64,000 nucleotides of DNA, taken from assembly GCA_009692685.1 (NCBI GenBank), contig SHYS01000001.1, forward strand, positions 186,001 to 250,000, written 5' to 3'. Both the position numbers and the translations under genes were made by a program. The notes below the pieces were generated by a model. It was not told the DNA's origin. It saw only the letters and a list, made by a program, of their open reading frames with translations, and ran no database searches. The DNA is from Dehalococcoidia bacterium (GTDB lineage Bacteria; Chloroflexota; Dehalococcoidia; UBA2979). Below are positions 1 to 9,545 of the stretch, one piece after another (position 1 is the stretch's first letter; each line of letters begins with the position of its first letter).

Positions 1-1465
1 GGGCCAGCGCCTGCATGAGGTCGTCGGAGAAGAATCCGCCCCCGCGCGCTGCCGCCTCGAACGGCTCGCTCAGCTCGGCGAGCATTGTGCCATCGCCCAT
101 GCGTCGATAGTGGGCGAGCGAGAAGAGCGGTTCGATGCCCGAGGAGGCGCCGGCGATGATCGCGATGGTTCCCGTTGGTGCGATGCAGGTACGCGTGGCG
201 TTGCGGTATCGAGGTCGCTCGGGGAACAGGGCGGCATCGGCGTAGATCGAGCGCTCCCAGTTCGGAAAGACACCATTTTCCTCGGCAAGATCGCGCGAGG
301 CGTGGTCGGCCGCCCTAGAGATCTCCGAGGCGAGGCGTCCCGCGAGGGCGAGCGCAGCTTCCGAGTCGTAGGCGATGCCGGCGGCGATGAGGAGGTCGGC
401 GAAGCCCATGATCCCGAGGCCGATCTTGCGGTTGCCGCGGACGGCGGCGGCGATCTCCTCGACCGGGAAGGTGTTCGCATCCACGACGTCATCGAGGAAG
501 CGCACGCCGATGGCGACCGTCTCGCGCAGCGCGACCCAGTCGAGGTCGTGCGCCTCAGCACGCCAGAAGCGGGCGACGTTCACGGACCCGAGGGTGCACG
601 CCTCCCAGGGCAGGAGCGGCACCTCGCCACACGGGTTGGTCGCCTCGATCTCGCCGAGGGCGGGCGTGGGATTGTGGCGGTTCACCTCGTCGAGGAAGAC
701 CAGGCCGGGGTCGCCGGTGAGCCACGCCGAGCGCGTGAGCTCATCGAAGAGAGCGTGGGCGTCCTCGCTGCCGACGGTGGCGCCCGTGTGCGGGTCGACG
801 AGCGCGATCGAGGTGCCATCGGCGGCCGCCTGCATGAAAGCGTCGGTCACGCCGACGGAGATGTTGAAGCGCTGCGCACTGACGCCGTCGTCCTTGGCGT
901 GAATGAAGGCGCGGATGTCCGGGTGGTCGACACGCAGGATGGCCATGTTGGCGCCCTCGCGCTTGCCGCCCTGCGTGACCAGCCTCGAGACGTCGTCGTA
1001 GTGATAGAGCACCGAGAGCGGGCCGCAAGCCGAGCCGTGGGTTGAGGAGATCGGCGCCCCGAGGGGACGCAGGCGGGAGAGCGAGAACCCGGTGCCGCCA
1101 CCGTACTTCTGGACCATCGCTGCCGCCTGGGCGGTACGCATGATCGAGTCGAGCGAATCCTCGACGGGGAGGACGAAGCAGGCGGCGAGTGTGCCGCGCC
1201 CGGTGCCCGCGTTCATGAGCGTTGGGGAGTTGGGCAGGAAGCGGAGCGCCGCCATCTCGTCGTAGAAGCGCTGGCCCCAGACGGTCCGCGCTTCCGGGGT
1301 GGCCTCGACGGCCGCGATCGCCTCGGCGACGCGAGCCAGGAGCTGCTCGGGTGACTCGATGATCGCGCCGTCGGGGTCATGGAGCAGGTAGCGACGCTCC
1401 AGGACGGTGCGCGCGTTGTGGGTGAGCACGACTGGGTGCTGTCGAATCTGTGAGGTTGCGACCAC
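1..1465 (-). CDS. nrdJ: Class II (adenosylcobalamin-dependent) ribonucleotide reductase, N-terminal part, cut by window edge
   Basis: Reduces ribonucleotides to deoxyribonucleotides with coenzyme B12 as radical source. About 488 residues are visible; the 3' end lies beyond position 1. Visible signatures are FLPNSPTLMNAG near residue 77, the cysteine in LAACFVLPV, the QGGKREGANMA loop, and the active-site block ATNPCGEVPLLPW, whose N-x-C-x-E residues are the family's catalytic set. I chose the GTG at 1463-1465 because GGAGG (minus strand, 1472-1476) lies 6 nt upstream and the frame is open to the window edge. It lies 244 nt downstream of nrdR, the usual repressor of such genes, in the same direction. 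Family assignment is confident; the missing C-terminus prevents checking the CxxC tail. Confidence 0.95.
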   Translation of the reverse strand, partial: MVATSQIRQHPVVLTHNARTVLERRYLLHDPDGAIIESPEQLLARVAEAIAAVEATPEARTVWGQRFYDEMAALRFLPNSPTLMNAGTGRGTLAACFVLPVEDSLDSIMRTAQAAAMVQKYGGGTGFSLSRLRPLGAPISSTHGSACGPLSVLYHYDDVSRLVTQGGKREGANMAILRVDHPDIRAFIHAKDDGVSAQRFNISVGVTDAFMQAAADGTSIALVDPHTGATVGSEDAHALFDELTRSAWLTGDPGLVFLDEVNRHNPTPALGEIEATNPCGEVPLLPWEACTLGSVNVARFWRAEAHDLDWVALRETVAIGVRFLDDVVDANTFPVEEIAAAVRGNRKIGLGIMGFADLLIAAGIAYDSEAALALAGRLASEISRAADHASRDLAEENGVFPNWERSIYADAALFPERPRYRNATRTCIAPTGTIAIIAGASSGIEPLFSLAHYRRMGDGTMLAELSEPFEAAARGGGFFSDDLMQALA

Positions 1466-1644
1466 GAAGCGCCTCCGACCTCGAAGCGATGGGCGCGAAC
1501 TGTAACAGAACAGGCGTTCGCTGGTCCATGAAACGCCCTCGAAGTGGCGCCGCCAGCCGCGCGATGCCTGACGGAGTCAGTGTAAAGCGTCCGCAGCTCG
1601 TCATTGTGAGGGCAGACCATGACCTGTGGGCGATGTCACCGGGA

Positions 1645-1684
1645 TCGCAGACGCCCCTATTGGACAACATCGGGGCGTCTGCGA
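1645..1684 (-). other. Perfect 13-bp inverted repeat between nrdR and nrdJ
   Basis: TCGCAGACGCCCC (1645-1657) pairs exactly with GGGGCGTCTGCGA (1672-1684) around a 14-nt loop. It lies 25 nt after the nrdR stop and about 180 nt before the nrdJ start. No T-run follows on the minus strand, so it is not a classical intrinsic terminator. It could act as an attenuator, an mRNA end or a protein-binding site. I saw no convincing NrdR box pair or B12-riboswitch core in the rest of the gap. Confidence 0.6.
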
Positions 1685-1709
1685 GCGTGCGGCCGAGGAG
1701 CTGGCTGGG

Positions 1710-2339
1710 TCAGACGCTGAGCGCGTTCCCTACCCGAGCGGTCTCGATGGGGGTGGGGACGCGGGGGAGCGCGTCGCCCATGCCTGCGGCGGAGTGGCCC
1801 TCGGCGGAGCGGGTGCGGGACTCGCGCGCCTCGTCGCGTACCAGGCGGTCCATATCGTCCACGAAGAGCCGGGGCTGCTCGGCTGGGGGAATGGGGACCG
1901 TCGCCATCTGAGCCAACTCGTCCATCATGTCGTCGAGGGAGACGAACTGACGGTAGGAAGACGAGAAGCGGATGTAGGCGATGGGGTCGAGGCGCTTGAG
2001 GTGGGTGATGGCCATCTCGCCGATGACCCGGCTGGCGATCTCGGTGCGACCGGCGGCGGCGAGGCGCTGCTCGATGTCGGTGACGATGGCCTCGATGGCT
2101 CCTGCGGGGAGGGGGCGCTTGCGGGCGGCCATGTTGATGCCGAAAGCGAGCTTGTCGCGCTGGAAATCCTCGCGGCGTCCGTCACGCTTCACCACGGTGA
2201 TGACAACGCGCTGCACCTGCTCGATCGTGGCGAAGCGCTGGTGGCAGCGTTCGCACTCGCGCTGGCGACGTACGCCGGACTCCGTGGTCTGCGAGTCGAC
2301 GATGGTGGTGTCGATCTCCTGGCAATGGGGGCATCTCAT
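1710..2339 (-). CDS. nrdR: Transcriptional repressor NrdR
   Basis: Zinc-ribbon/ATP-cone repressor of ribonucleotide reductase genes. The 209-residue protein starts MRCPHCQEIDTTIVDSQ and has a second zinc pair in CERCHQRF. It is followed by the ATP-cone (VVKRDGRREDFQRDKL to about residue 135). Residues 140-209 form a longer, probably disordered tail than the usual ~150-residue NrdR. The ATG at 2337-2339 is chosen because the family begins Met-x-Cys-Pro; a start 12 codons upstream is also open. Leftward orientation ahead of nrdJ fits its function. Confidence 0.95.
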   Translation of the reverse strand: MRCPHCQEIDTTIVDSQTTESGVRRQRECERCHQRFATIEQVQRVVITVVKRDGRREDFQRDKLAFGINMAARKRPLPAGAIEAIVTDIEQRLAAAGRTEIASRVIGEMAITHLKRLDPIAYIRFSSSYRQFVSLDDMMDELAQMATVPIPPAEQPRLFVDDMDRLVRDEARESRTRSAEGHSAAGMGDALPRVPTPIETARVGNALSV

Positions 2340-2814
2340 CGAGTGGTTGGTCTGTCTCTCCAGGGAGGAACGCATGCAGGGCTGGATGCTGGGGTCTGGT
2401 CGCTGGATGTCGCATCGAGGGCCCTTCGGCTGGCCCAGGGCAGGCCCTGGTGACCTCGATGTCCGTCGCTGGGGCGACGTGGACCGAGTACATCACCGGG
2501 TGGTGGTGGGCACAATGCGGTCCATCCACAGGCTTGTGCTCGCTTGTCCAGAGTGACGCAATACGGGAGGGACATCGCGTTGACGGCCTCGAAACAGGTA
2601 ACGAGCTGCCCTCGATCGGCGTGCGGCAGATCACAGGCGAAGGCCGTCGCGAGGGCGGGCGTGTGCAGGGCAGGCTCTCAAACCTCCTCAAAAAGCTGCG
2701 TTTCTCCATGGCAGGCAAAAGATTCCGGGACCGGTAGGAACTTCAGCACTCGATTCCGGCCATCCGGCGTGGTGCGCTTCCGGCATAGCTACGGGGTCGG
2801 AAGGTGAGGTCACA
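2340..2814. other. 475-bp intergenic region between divergent nrdR and the radical SAM pair
   Basis: I see no credible gene here. It contains two copies of the CATCGAGG octamer (2413-2420 and, inverted, 2454-2461), a tight 7-bp inverted repeat CCAGGGC/GCCCTGG at 2435-2450, and an AT-richer stretch around 2695-2790. Promoters for both flanking units must lie here, but no clean -35/-10 pair was visible. Confidence 0.5.
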
Positions 2815-4036
2815 GTGCTTGGAGTCGCTCGTTTGCTCAGCGGCGAGGTCAGCGAAGGAGACGCTCTGCGCTTCGGGCGCGCCAGCGCGCGCCTGCTCTC
2901 GCACTTGCTGCATTACTCAGATGACAAACGCCCCGTGGTGGTGTGGACTTCGACTCGCAACTGCAACCTGCACTGCGCGCATGCTACACGGACTCGCACG
3001 ACGTGGCATATCCGGACGAACTGACCACCGAGGAAGCTCTGTCGATGGTGGACGACCTGTCCGGGTTCGGTTCTCCAGTGCTGCTGATCTCGGGTGGCGA
3101 GCCGCTGCGTCGACCAGATCTGCTCACCGTTGCAGGGCACGCGCGGGATCGCGGCATGCGCGTCGTCATCTCGACCAATGGCACGCTGCTCACGCCGGAG
3201 ATCGCGTGGCGTCTTGCCGATGTCGGCGTCTCGTACGTGGGCATTTCGATTGATGGTCGGCCGGAGACGCACGATCGTTTCCGCAGTGTGAAGGGCGCCT
3301 TTGCGGCATCGATGGCGGCGATTGAGGCCCGCAAGGCAGCGTGGCTCAAGGTTGGACTGCGTTTCACGCTCACGCGTGCGAACCGCGCGGATCTGCCGTG
3401 GGTGTTTGACCTGATGGAGGAGCGCGCCGTGCCGCGGCTGTGCGTCTACCACCTGGCACCTACCGGCCGCGGCGCACGACTCAAGGGCTTCGCTCCGACG
3501 CACGAGGAGACGCGCGAGTCGTTGGACATCATTTTCGACCGGGCGCTCGACCTCTCCCGTCGTGGTTACCAGCCGGACGTGCTGACGGCAGACAACCATG
3601 CGGACGCCGGCTACCTCGCGCTGCGCGTGGCTCGTACGGAGCCGGAGCGAGTGGAGAGCGTCAGGCAACTGCTCCGCTGGAATGGCGGGAACGGATCTGG
3701 ACGCTCGATCGCGTGCATCGATTCAAACGGCAACGTCTACGCGGACCAGTTCTGGCGATGGCGCGCACTGGGGAACATCCGCGAGCGGCCGTTCAGTGAG
3801 ATCTACGGCGACGACCAGCCTGAATTACTCTGCCAGCTACGGGATCGCACGTCGCTGCTCCCGGAGCGTTGCCAGGGCTGTGTATTTCTGGACGTCTGTA
3901 ACGGCAACTTCCGTTCACGTGCGGAAGCGACCACCGGCGACACCTGGGCATGGATCCGCTGTGTTACCTCACCGACGAGGAAATCACGTCTGGACTGGAC
4001 ACAGAGGCGCAGGCTCAGGCAGGAGGTGGTCGATGA
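2815..4036 (+). pseudogene. AhbC/NirJ-like radical SAM-SPASM protein, frameshifted (12,18-didecarboxysiroheme deacetylase type)
   Basis: The family removes acetate side chains in siroheme-dependent heme b or d1 synthesis. The gene reads from GTG 2815 (AAGGTGAGG at 2801-2809). It gives DALRFGRASARL, then WTSTRNCNLHCAH, and breaks at about 2983, where one T is missing just before the third cysteine of the CxxxCxxC cluster motif. The next frame continues YTDSHDVAYPDELTTEE, then LISGGEPLRRPDL and STNGTLLTPE, with SPASM cysteines in CQGCVFLDVCNGNFRSRAEA. A second one-base loss at about 3949 displaces the expected tail DPLCYLTDEEIT, which is legible in the third frame and ends TGA 4034-4036. That restored end overlaps the next ATG (ATGA). 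Either a decayed gene or sequencing indels. Confidence 0.85.
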
Positions 4037-5195
4037 CGCTCGCTGAGGTCACGCCTGGTCACCCGCCACGAACCACCCCGCAAGAGGCACCTCGGTCGAA
4101 GCCGGAACTGCTTTCCGTGGACTTTAACGAGCGGCCGTTCACGGTCGCGTGGGAGTTGACGCGATCGTGCGCGCTGGCGTGTGTGCACTGTCGCGCCGAG
4201 GCGCAGCCGCAACGTCACCCGGACGAGCTAACCACCGTCGAGGAGCTGCGGCTCGACGGCGTCCTCGTTGAGCTTGCGCCGCCGGTGCTCGTCCTCACGG
4301 CCGGAGACACCCCTTGATGCGCCCGGACCTTTTTGAGATCACCGAGTACGCGGTGAGCCGAGGGCTTCGCGTTGCCGTTTCGCCCACGACGACCGCTCTG
4401 GTCACGCGTGATCGTCTGGCGAGGCTGCACGACTTGGGCGTGCAAATGATCCACATCAGCATCGACGGGGCCGACGCCGAGACCCATGATCGCTTACGCG
4501 GCGTGCGCGGCACCTTCGCGCGGGCCATGACGACTCTACGGCTCCTCCGCGATCTCGAGATGCCCGTGCAGGTAGGGTCCACGCTCACCGGGCACAATCT
4601 TCGGCAGTTGCCAGCGATGGCGGACCTGATGGCCGCGAACGGAATCTCCGTCCGGAACGTGTTCTACCTCGTGCCCACCGGCCGCGGTCGCGAGCAGAGC
4701 ATGGTCACCGCAGCGGAAGCCGATGATTCGTGGGAATGGCTCGCTGAAACAAGCACGCGAGCGCCCTTCGCCGTCCGCACGACAGCGGCTCCGCAGTTCC
4801 GCCGCACGATGCTACGCCGCGCGCGTCGGACCTCGGGTGGGCCCGTGCGACTGACCGGCGCCGGCTATCAGCTACGCGAGGCACCGCGCGATGTGGAGAC
4901 GCGAGTGGTCAACGATGGCAAAGGCTTTATGTTCATCGACCACCACGGCAACATCTGCCCCGCGGGGTTCCTGCAGGTGCCAGCCGGGAACGTTCGCGAC
5001 CACGATGTCGCGGCGGTCTACCGAAGCACTCCGCTCTTTACCGTGTTACGCGACCACACAAAGCTTCAGGGACGATGCGGGGCCTGCGTGTTCGCGGACC
5101 TCTGTGGAGGCTCACGTGCCAGCGCGATGAGCGTGACCGGTAACTACCTGGCGGAGGATCCGCTGTGCCTGTTCGACGGTGTAGGCGAGGCCTAG
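4033..5195 (+). pseudogene. Second radical SAM-SPASM protein (AhbD-like), frameshifted
   Basis: Starts ATG 4033 behind AGGAGG (4021-4026), overlapping the previous gene's restored stop. The N-terminal part has FTVAWELTRSCALACVHC, an intact CxxxCxxC. The frame stops at 4317 after LVLTAGDTP. Removing a duplicated AC at about 4307-4310 restores GDPLMRPDLFEI, and the rest is open to 5195: SIDGADAETHDRLRGV, FYLVPTGRGREQ, VNDGKGFMFI, and SPASM cysteines in CGACVFADLCGGSRA. It resembles the SPASM proteins found next to AhbC-type enzymes, including heme b synthase AhbD. The exact subfamily is uncertain. About 380 residues if repaired. Confidence 0.8.
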
Positions 5196-5266
5196 CGGGG
5201 GCGAGAGCGCGTATCTCATCTTGACCGCGCTGGGTCGTAGCTTGTCTAGGATTCCCGTTCGAGGTG

Positions 5267-5294
5267 TTACCCACAAGGGATCGTGTTTTCCACA
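5267..5294 (+). promoter_or_regulatory. Two DnaA-box-like nonamers in direct orientation
   Basis: TTACCCACA (5267-5275) and TTTTCCACA (5286-5294) each differ by one base from the consensus TTATCCACA. They lie 19 bp apart in the same orientation, in a locally AT-rich gap between convergent genes. This may be chance or an accessory DnaA-binding site; there is no origin-type gene nearby. Confidence 0.3.
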
Positions 5295-5365
5295 AGTGTG
5301 TACTAACCGTTGACAGAACCACTCGATAACTGACACGAGCTGGCAGGAATCTGACGACTGTACGA

Positions 5366-5401
5366 GCGAAGGGGCGGCAGGTTGGCCGCCCCTTCGCTTT
5401 T
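5366..5401 (+). terminator. Intrinsic terminator between the radical SAM pair and ftsZ
   Basis: GCGAAGGGGCGGC (5366-5378) pairs perfectly with GCCGCCCCTTCGC (5385-5397) around a 6-nt loop, followed by TTTT (5398-5401). It fits rightward termination; leftward transcripts of ftsZ would meet the same stem without a T-run. Confidence 0.85.
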
Positions 5402-5431
5402 CGAACTCGCATTAGCCATCGAGGGCTCACG

Positions 5432-7429
5432 TTAGCGGATAGGGAACGTCCGCCGGAGGAACGTGGGCAGGTCGGCCTCGGTGAGGTGGTCGAGGCCAGG
5501 CTCGGGGTGGATGTCGGCGAGGCGAATCGGAGCCGGGTCGCGGGCGTCCATCGCGCTGGCGACGGCCTGGCGCATGCTCATCGGGCGGTTACCTGAGAAG
5601 CCGGTGGCGACGAGGGTGATGCGCACCTCGTCACCGAGGGTGGAGTCGGTGCCCGTGCCGAAGATGATCTCCGCCTCGGGGTCGACGACTTCGGCGATGA
5701 CGCGTGCGGCCTGGTCGAGCTCCATGAGGGTCATGTTCTCGGGGCCGGTGATGTTGAAGAGCACGCCGGTGGCTCCGGCGATGTCCACATCGAGGAGCGG
5801 GCTGGCGATGGCCTTGCGCGCCGCTTCGACGGCGCGGTTCTCGCCTCGGCCGACGCCGATCGCCATGAGGGCAGGGCCTGCGTCGGTCATGATCTTGCGT
5901 ACGTCGGCGAAGTCGAGGTTGACCATGCCGGGGACGGTGATGAGTTCGCTGATGCCCTGGATGCCCTGGCGGAGGATGTCGTCGGCGACCTCGAAGGCCT
6001 GCTTGATGGTGACGTTCGGCTCGCAGATCTGGAGCAGTCGGTCGTTGGGGATGACGATGAGCGTGTCGACTTTGTCCTGGAGGTCACGGATGCCCTCTTC
6101 GGCCTGCTGACGGCGCTTGGCGCCCTCGAAGGAGAAGGGCTTGGTGACGACGCCGATGGTGAGGGCGCCCTGCTCGCGCGCCACCTCGGCGACGATGGGG
6201 GCAGCGCCCGTGCCTGTGCCACCACCGAGGCAGGCCGTGACGAACACCATCTCGGCGCCGCGAATCGCCTCGCCGATGGCTTCACGCGATTCCTCGGCGG
6301 CGCGCTGGCCGCGCAGGGGGTCGGCGCCTGCGCCGAGACCCTTGGTGAGCCGGTCACCGATGCGCACCTTGATCTGGGCGCCATTGTTCTCCAGCGCCTG
6401 CATGTCGGTGTTGACGGCGACGTACTGCACGCCGGGCAGGCGCGCGCTGATCATGCGGTTGACGGCGTTGGAGCCACCGCCGCCCACGCCCACGACCTTG
6501 ATGGGGGGCAGGCTCTCGAACTCGAAATCGTGTGGCACCTGGTTGTTCTCCGCTCTCGCCGGCACACCTGGTGCGGCATCCTTACGACGTCCCTGGCTGG
6601 CCGCGCCTCTAGGGGTGTCCCGGACGCCAGCGCTTGCGTCCGCCCCGGTAGTCACTCTGTCGATCGCGGGAACACTTGCACGCGCAGCCGCTGGCGCACG
6701 GGATACCTCACGAGTTGGTGGTGTGACAGCGGGTGGCTCGCGGCGTCCAAGGGCGGCAGCCGGGTCCGGGGCCCACAGCGCCGGTGCGGGCCGCCGTGCC
6801 TCGAGTGGTGGCGTCTGCGTGGGTGCCGGTACATCAAGCGAAGCAGCGGGGCGTTGCGTCTGGGGACGTGGCGCTTCGAGCGGCGGCGCGGCAACCGGGC
6901 GCGGCACAACGGGTGATTCGAGCGAGGCGTGCGTGGGGAGCGGTGCCTCAAGCGCGGGCACGGGCAGGCGCGCCTCGATCGGTGTGGGCTCAGGAGTGAC
7001 GGTGTGTGCCGCCGGAGTCGCGCTCGACACTGCGGGGCGCGCGAAGAGCACGGCGGTGCCGGGGACTATCTCGGGCTCGTACTCGGAGCGCGAGATAGCA
7101 GGTGGCGGGTCGGCGCTGAGGTCGAGTGGTGCGGACACCGCGTACTCGGCCGCTGTTACCTCGAGCGTTGGCGACGCATCGAGCTCGACGACCGGGAGGT
7201 CGAGGAAGGGGTCGTGGTCGCTCTCGATCTGCGCCTCGATGTACGAGTCGCGCGCGGGTGTCGACTCCGGTTCGGGATCCCCAGATTCCTCGATGCTGAC
7301 GCCGGGCAGGGCCTGCAGCTCGCCCGATTGCCCAGCACGCTCGGCGGCAGCAAGCCGCCTCGCCGCAGCGAGGTAGTCGAACAGTGTGCTTGGACCCATC
7401 GGGACCACACGCTCATCGCGCTCGCTCAT
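5432..7429 (-). CDS. ftsZ: Cell division GTPase FtsZ with a ~300-residue N-terminal extension
   Basis: Tubulin homologue that polymerises into the division ring. The 665-residue protein is far longer than the usual 350-400. Residues 1 to about 305 are Pro/Ala/Glu-rich with imperfect repeats of the type LEAPxP and no recognisable fold. The GTPase core then starts at [17 protein letters not shown], with tubulin signature [11 protein letters not shown]7-type loop [11 protein letters not shown] and TGPENMTL. The C-terminal linker is only about 30 residues and ends [13 protein letters not shown], a typical FtsA/ZipA-binding peptide. ATG 7427-7429 has GAGGGG 8 nt upstream. It is the last gene of the dcw operon, 44 nt after ftsA. 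Confidence 0.97.
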   Translation of the reverse strand: MSERDERVVPMGPSTLFDYLAAARRLAAAERAGQSGELQALPGVSIEESGDPEPESTPARDSYIEAQIESDHDPFLDLPVVELDASPTLEVTAAEYAVSAPLDLSADPPPAISRSEYEPEIVPGTAVLFARPAVSSATPAAHTVTPEPTPIEARLPVPALEAPLPTHASLESPVVPRPVAAPPLEAPRPQTQRPAASLDVPAPTQTPPLEARRPAPALWAPDPAAALGRREPPAVTPPTREVSRAPAAARASVPAIDRVTTGADASAGVRDTPRGAASQGRRKDAAPGVPARAENNQVPHDFEFESLPPIKVVGVGGGGSNAVNRMISARLPGVQYVAVNTDMQALENNGAQIKVRIGDRLTKGLGAGADPLRGQRAAEESREAIGEAIRGAEMVFVTACLGGGTGTGAAPIVAEVAREQGALTIGVVTKPFSFEGAKRRQQAEEGIRDLQDKVDTLIVIPNDRLLQICEPNVTIKQAFEVADDILRQGIQGISELITVPGMVNLDFADVRKIMTDAGPALMAIGVGRGENRAVEAARKAIASPLLDVDIAGATGVLFNITGPENMTLMELDQAARVIAEVVDPEAEIIFGTGTDSTLGDEVRITLVATGFSGNRPMSMRQAVASAMDARDPAPIRLADIHPEPGLDHLTEADLPTFLRRTFPIR

Positions 7430-7473
7430 GTCGTTTCCCCTCTCGTCGGCCTGGGTAGAGTGCCGGCGAAATC

Positions 7474-8712
7474 TCATTGCGGGAGTACCAGTCGCATCAG
7501 GTGCCCCACCTTCTTCATCAGCCCGCCGAGCGGCGTGACAGGAAGCGCACTTGTGCGGAAGACGATCTCCCGCTCCTTCAGAGCCCAGCGCAGCAGGCCC
7601 ACCGAGGTGGCGTACGCGGGCTCGTGGAGGATGTCCGACAGCCCGGCGAGGTAACGCGGGCGTCCGACGCGAGCCGGTAGCTGCAGGACGTCCTCGGCGA
7701 GGAGGTCCAGACCGGGGAGCAGCGCCGCGCCACCCGTGAGAATGATGCCTGCGGAGAGCGTCTCGTTTCCGGAGCCCCGGCGGAGCTCTGCCTGCACCAG
7801 CTCGAGGAGCTCCTCGCAGCGCGCCTGCAGAACCTGCGCGATGAGACGCCGCGAGACCGTGCGCCGGCCCTTGGAGCCGAAGGAGTCGACCTCGACCTCT
7901 TCGTTCTCGTCCACCATCGAGGGGATGGCGTGGCCGTACTGGCGCTTGGCGAGCTCGGCGCTGGGCTGCGGCACGCGCAGTGCGACGACCAGGTCGCGGG
8001 TCATGTGCACGCCGCCGATCGGCAGTACGGCGGTGTGCGTGACCGCACCGTTGACGAAGACAGCGACGTCTGTGGTGCCGCCGCCGATGTTGACCAGGGC
8101 GACGCCGTGGCGCAACTCCTCCTCCTCGGCGACTGCCTCAGCGGCCGCGAGTGGCTCGAGGATGAGCGAATCAACGCGGACGCCGGCGCCTTCGACGCAC
8201 TGCGCGAGGTTCTGGGAGGCGCTCGATGAGGCGGTGACGACGTGCGTCTCCACATCGAGACGGGAGCCGTACATGCCCACCGGGTCGACGACGCTGTCCT
8301 GCCCATCCACCACGTAGTAGCGAGGCACGATGTGGATGACCTCGCGGTTGTTGGGGACGTTCACGATGCGTGCGCTATCGAGGGCGCGCTGTACGTCGCT
8401 CTCCGAGATCGGGCGGCGCGGATCCGGAATGGCGACGATGCCACGCGAGTTCATCGAGGAGACGTGTGGGCCCGCGATACCTACGTGCGCGGAGAGAATG
8501 CGGGTGCCGGAGGCGCGTTCGGCCCGCTCCACTGAGGAGGCGATCGCCTCTGTGGCGGCCTGGATGTTGTCGACCATGCCCTTGGTGAGCCCCGCCGAGG
8601 GTCCGATGCCGACGCCGAGGATGCGCAGGTCGCCTTCAGGAGTGACTTCGGCCACGACGGTGCACACCTTTGTGGTGCCGACATCGATAGCCGCAAACGT
8701 GGGGTTCGACAT
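7474..8712 (-). CDS. ftsA: Cell division protein FtsA
   Basis: Actin-like ATPase that tethers FtsZ filaments to the membrane. The 412-residue protein begins [19 protein letters not shown] (phosphate-1 loop) and has the phosphate-2/adenosine motifs [13 protein letters not shown] and [12 protein letters not shown]. The C-terminal amphipathic helix [16 protein letters not shown] is the membrane-targeting sequence. Its ATG overlaps the ftsQ stop (TGATG), implying coupled translation. Confidence 0.96.
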   Translation of the reverse strand: MSNPTFAAIDVGTTKVCTVVAEVTPEGDLRILGVGIGPSAGLTKGMVDNIQAATEAIASSVERAERASGTRILSAHVGIAGPHVSSMNSRGIVAIPDPRRPISESDVQRALDSARIVNVPNNREVIHIVPRYYVVDGQDSVVDPVGMYGSRLDVETHVVTASSSASQNLAQCVEGAGVRVDSLILEPLAAAEAVAEEEELRHGVALVNIGGGTTDVAVFVNGAVTHTAVLPIGGVHMTRDLVVALRVPQPSAELAKRQYGHAIPSMVDENEEVEVDSFGSKGRRTVSRRLIAQVLQARCEELLELVQAELRRGSGNETLSAGIILTGGAALLPGLDLLAEDVLQLPARVGRPRYLAGLSDILHEPAYATSVGLLRWALKEREIVFRTSALPVTPLGGLMKKVGHLMRLVLPQ

Positions 8713-9545
8713 CAGCGCATCACCACATGCCTTCCGAATCGCAGGTCGATCTCCGTTACGGCCAAGTGCTGGCTCTCGACCTTGTCGAGCAATGCCCCCC
8801 ACGTCGCGACTTTGAAGTCGAAGTTGTTGGAATCGCCGAAGACAGCGCTGGGTCCGTTGGCGACGTGAACAGTGAGGCCGCGGTCGCGGCGGAACTCGAA
8901 GCCCGTGGGTGTGACTCGCAGTACGGAGAACGAGCTGCCATCGAGGAGGCGGCGCACCAGGCGGACTGCATCCGCGTCCGGGGTGGCGTTGGCGGCCGTG
9001 TTGTCATCGAAGATCACGGGCGCGGGTCCGACGGGCTGTCGGGCGACCTGGACGATGTGCCAGTTGCCATCGAGGAGGAGTCGCTGACCGGCGACCTCCC
9101 AGTAGCCCCAGCCCTGATGTTCCGTCACCTCGATGACGATGGTGTGCGGCCAGCCGCGCCGGACGACGACGGACTGCACCCCGGGAACCTGCTGGATCGC
9201 GGCCGCGACCTTGCCGCGGTCAACGGTGAGCAGCGTGCGGTTGGTGACGTTCGCGGCCGCGCTGATGGCGAGCGGGTCGGCGATCTCGACGCCGGCGAGC
9301 TGCACGTCGCGCACGCGCAGGGCGTCGCCGTAGATCAACCAGTACGAGGCGCATGCCACGACGACGGCCCCTGTCAGGAGTGCACTCGCGCGCAGGACCT
9401 GCCGGAACGTCGACTCGGGCGTCGCTACGCCGACCGAGGTCGTTCGACCGCGAGGGCGGCCAACCGGGGCGTGGGCCGCGGCGCGCAGATGGGCGGGCGT
9501 GGCGCGAAGCGGGAGCGATTGCGTGGTGCGCTGCGTGCTAGCCAT
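8712..9545 (-). CDS. ftsQ: Divisome protein FtsQ/DivIB
   Basis: Bitopic membrane protein that links early and late division proteins. A basic cytoplasmic N-terminus (about 45 residues) precedes one transmembrane helix (ASALLTGAVVVACASYWLI). A POTRA domain follows (VRDVQLAGVEIADPLAISAA), then the beta domain (VVVRRGWPHTIVIEVTEHQ). The length, 277 residues, is normal. It overlaps ddl by 8 nt and ftsA by 1 nt. Confidence 0.9.
   Translation of the reverse strand: MASTQRTTQSLPLRATPAHLRAAAHAPVGRPRGRTTSVGVATPESTFRQVLRASALLTGAVVVACASYWLIYGDALRVRDVQLAGVEIADPLAISAAANVTNRTLLTVDRGKVAAAIQQVPGVQSVVVRRGWPHTIVIEVTEHQGWGYWEVAGQRLLLDGNWHIVQVARQPVGPAPVIFDDNTAANATPDADAVRLVRRLLDGSSFSVLRVTPTGFEFRRDRGLTVHVANGPSAVFGDSNNFDFKVATWGALLDKVESQHLAVTEIDLRFGRHVVMR

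Noticed and set aside
1466..1709. B12 riboswitch or NrdR boxes before nrdJ
   Set aside because: No B12-box core or AT-rich paired 16-bp NrdR box could be recognised; only the 13-bp hairpin is supported.
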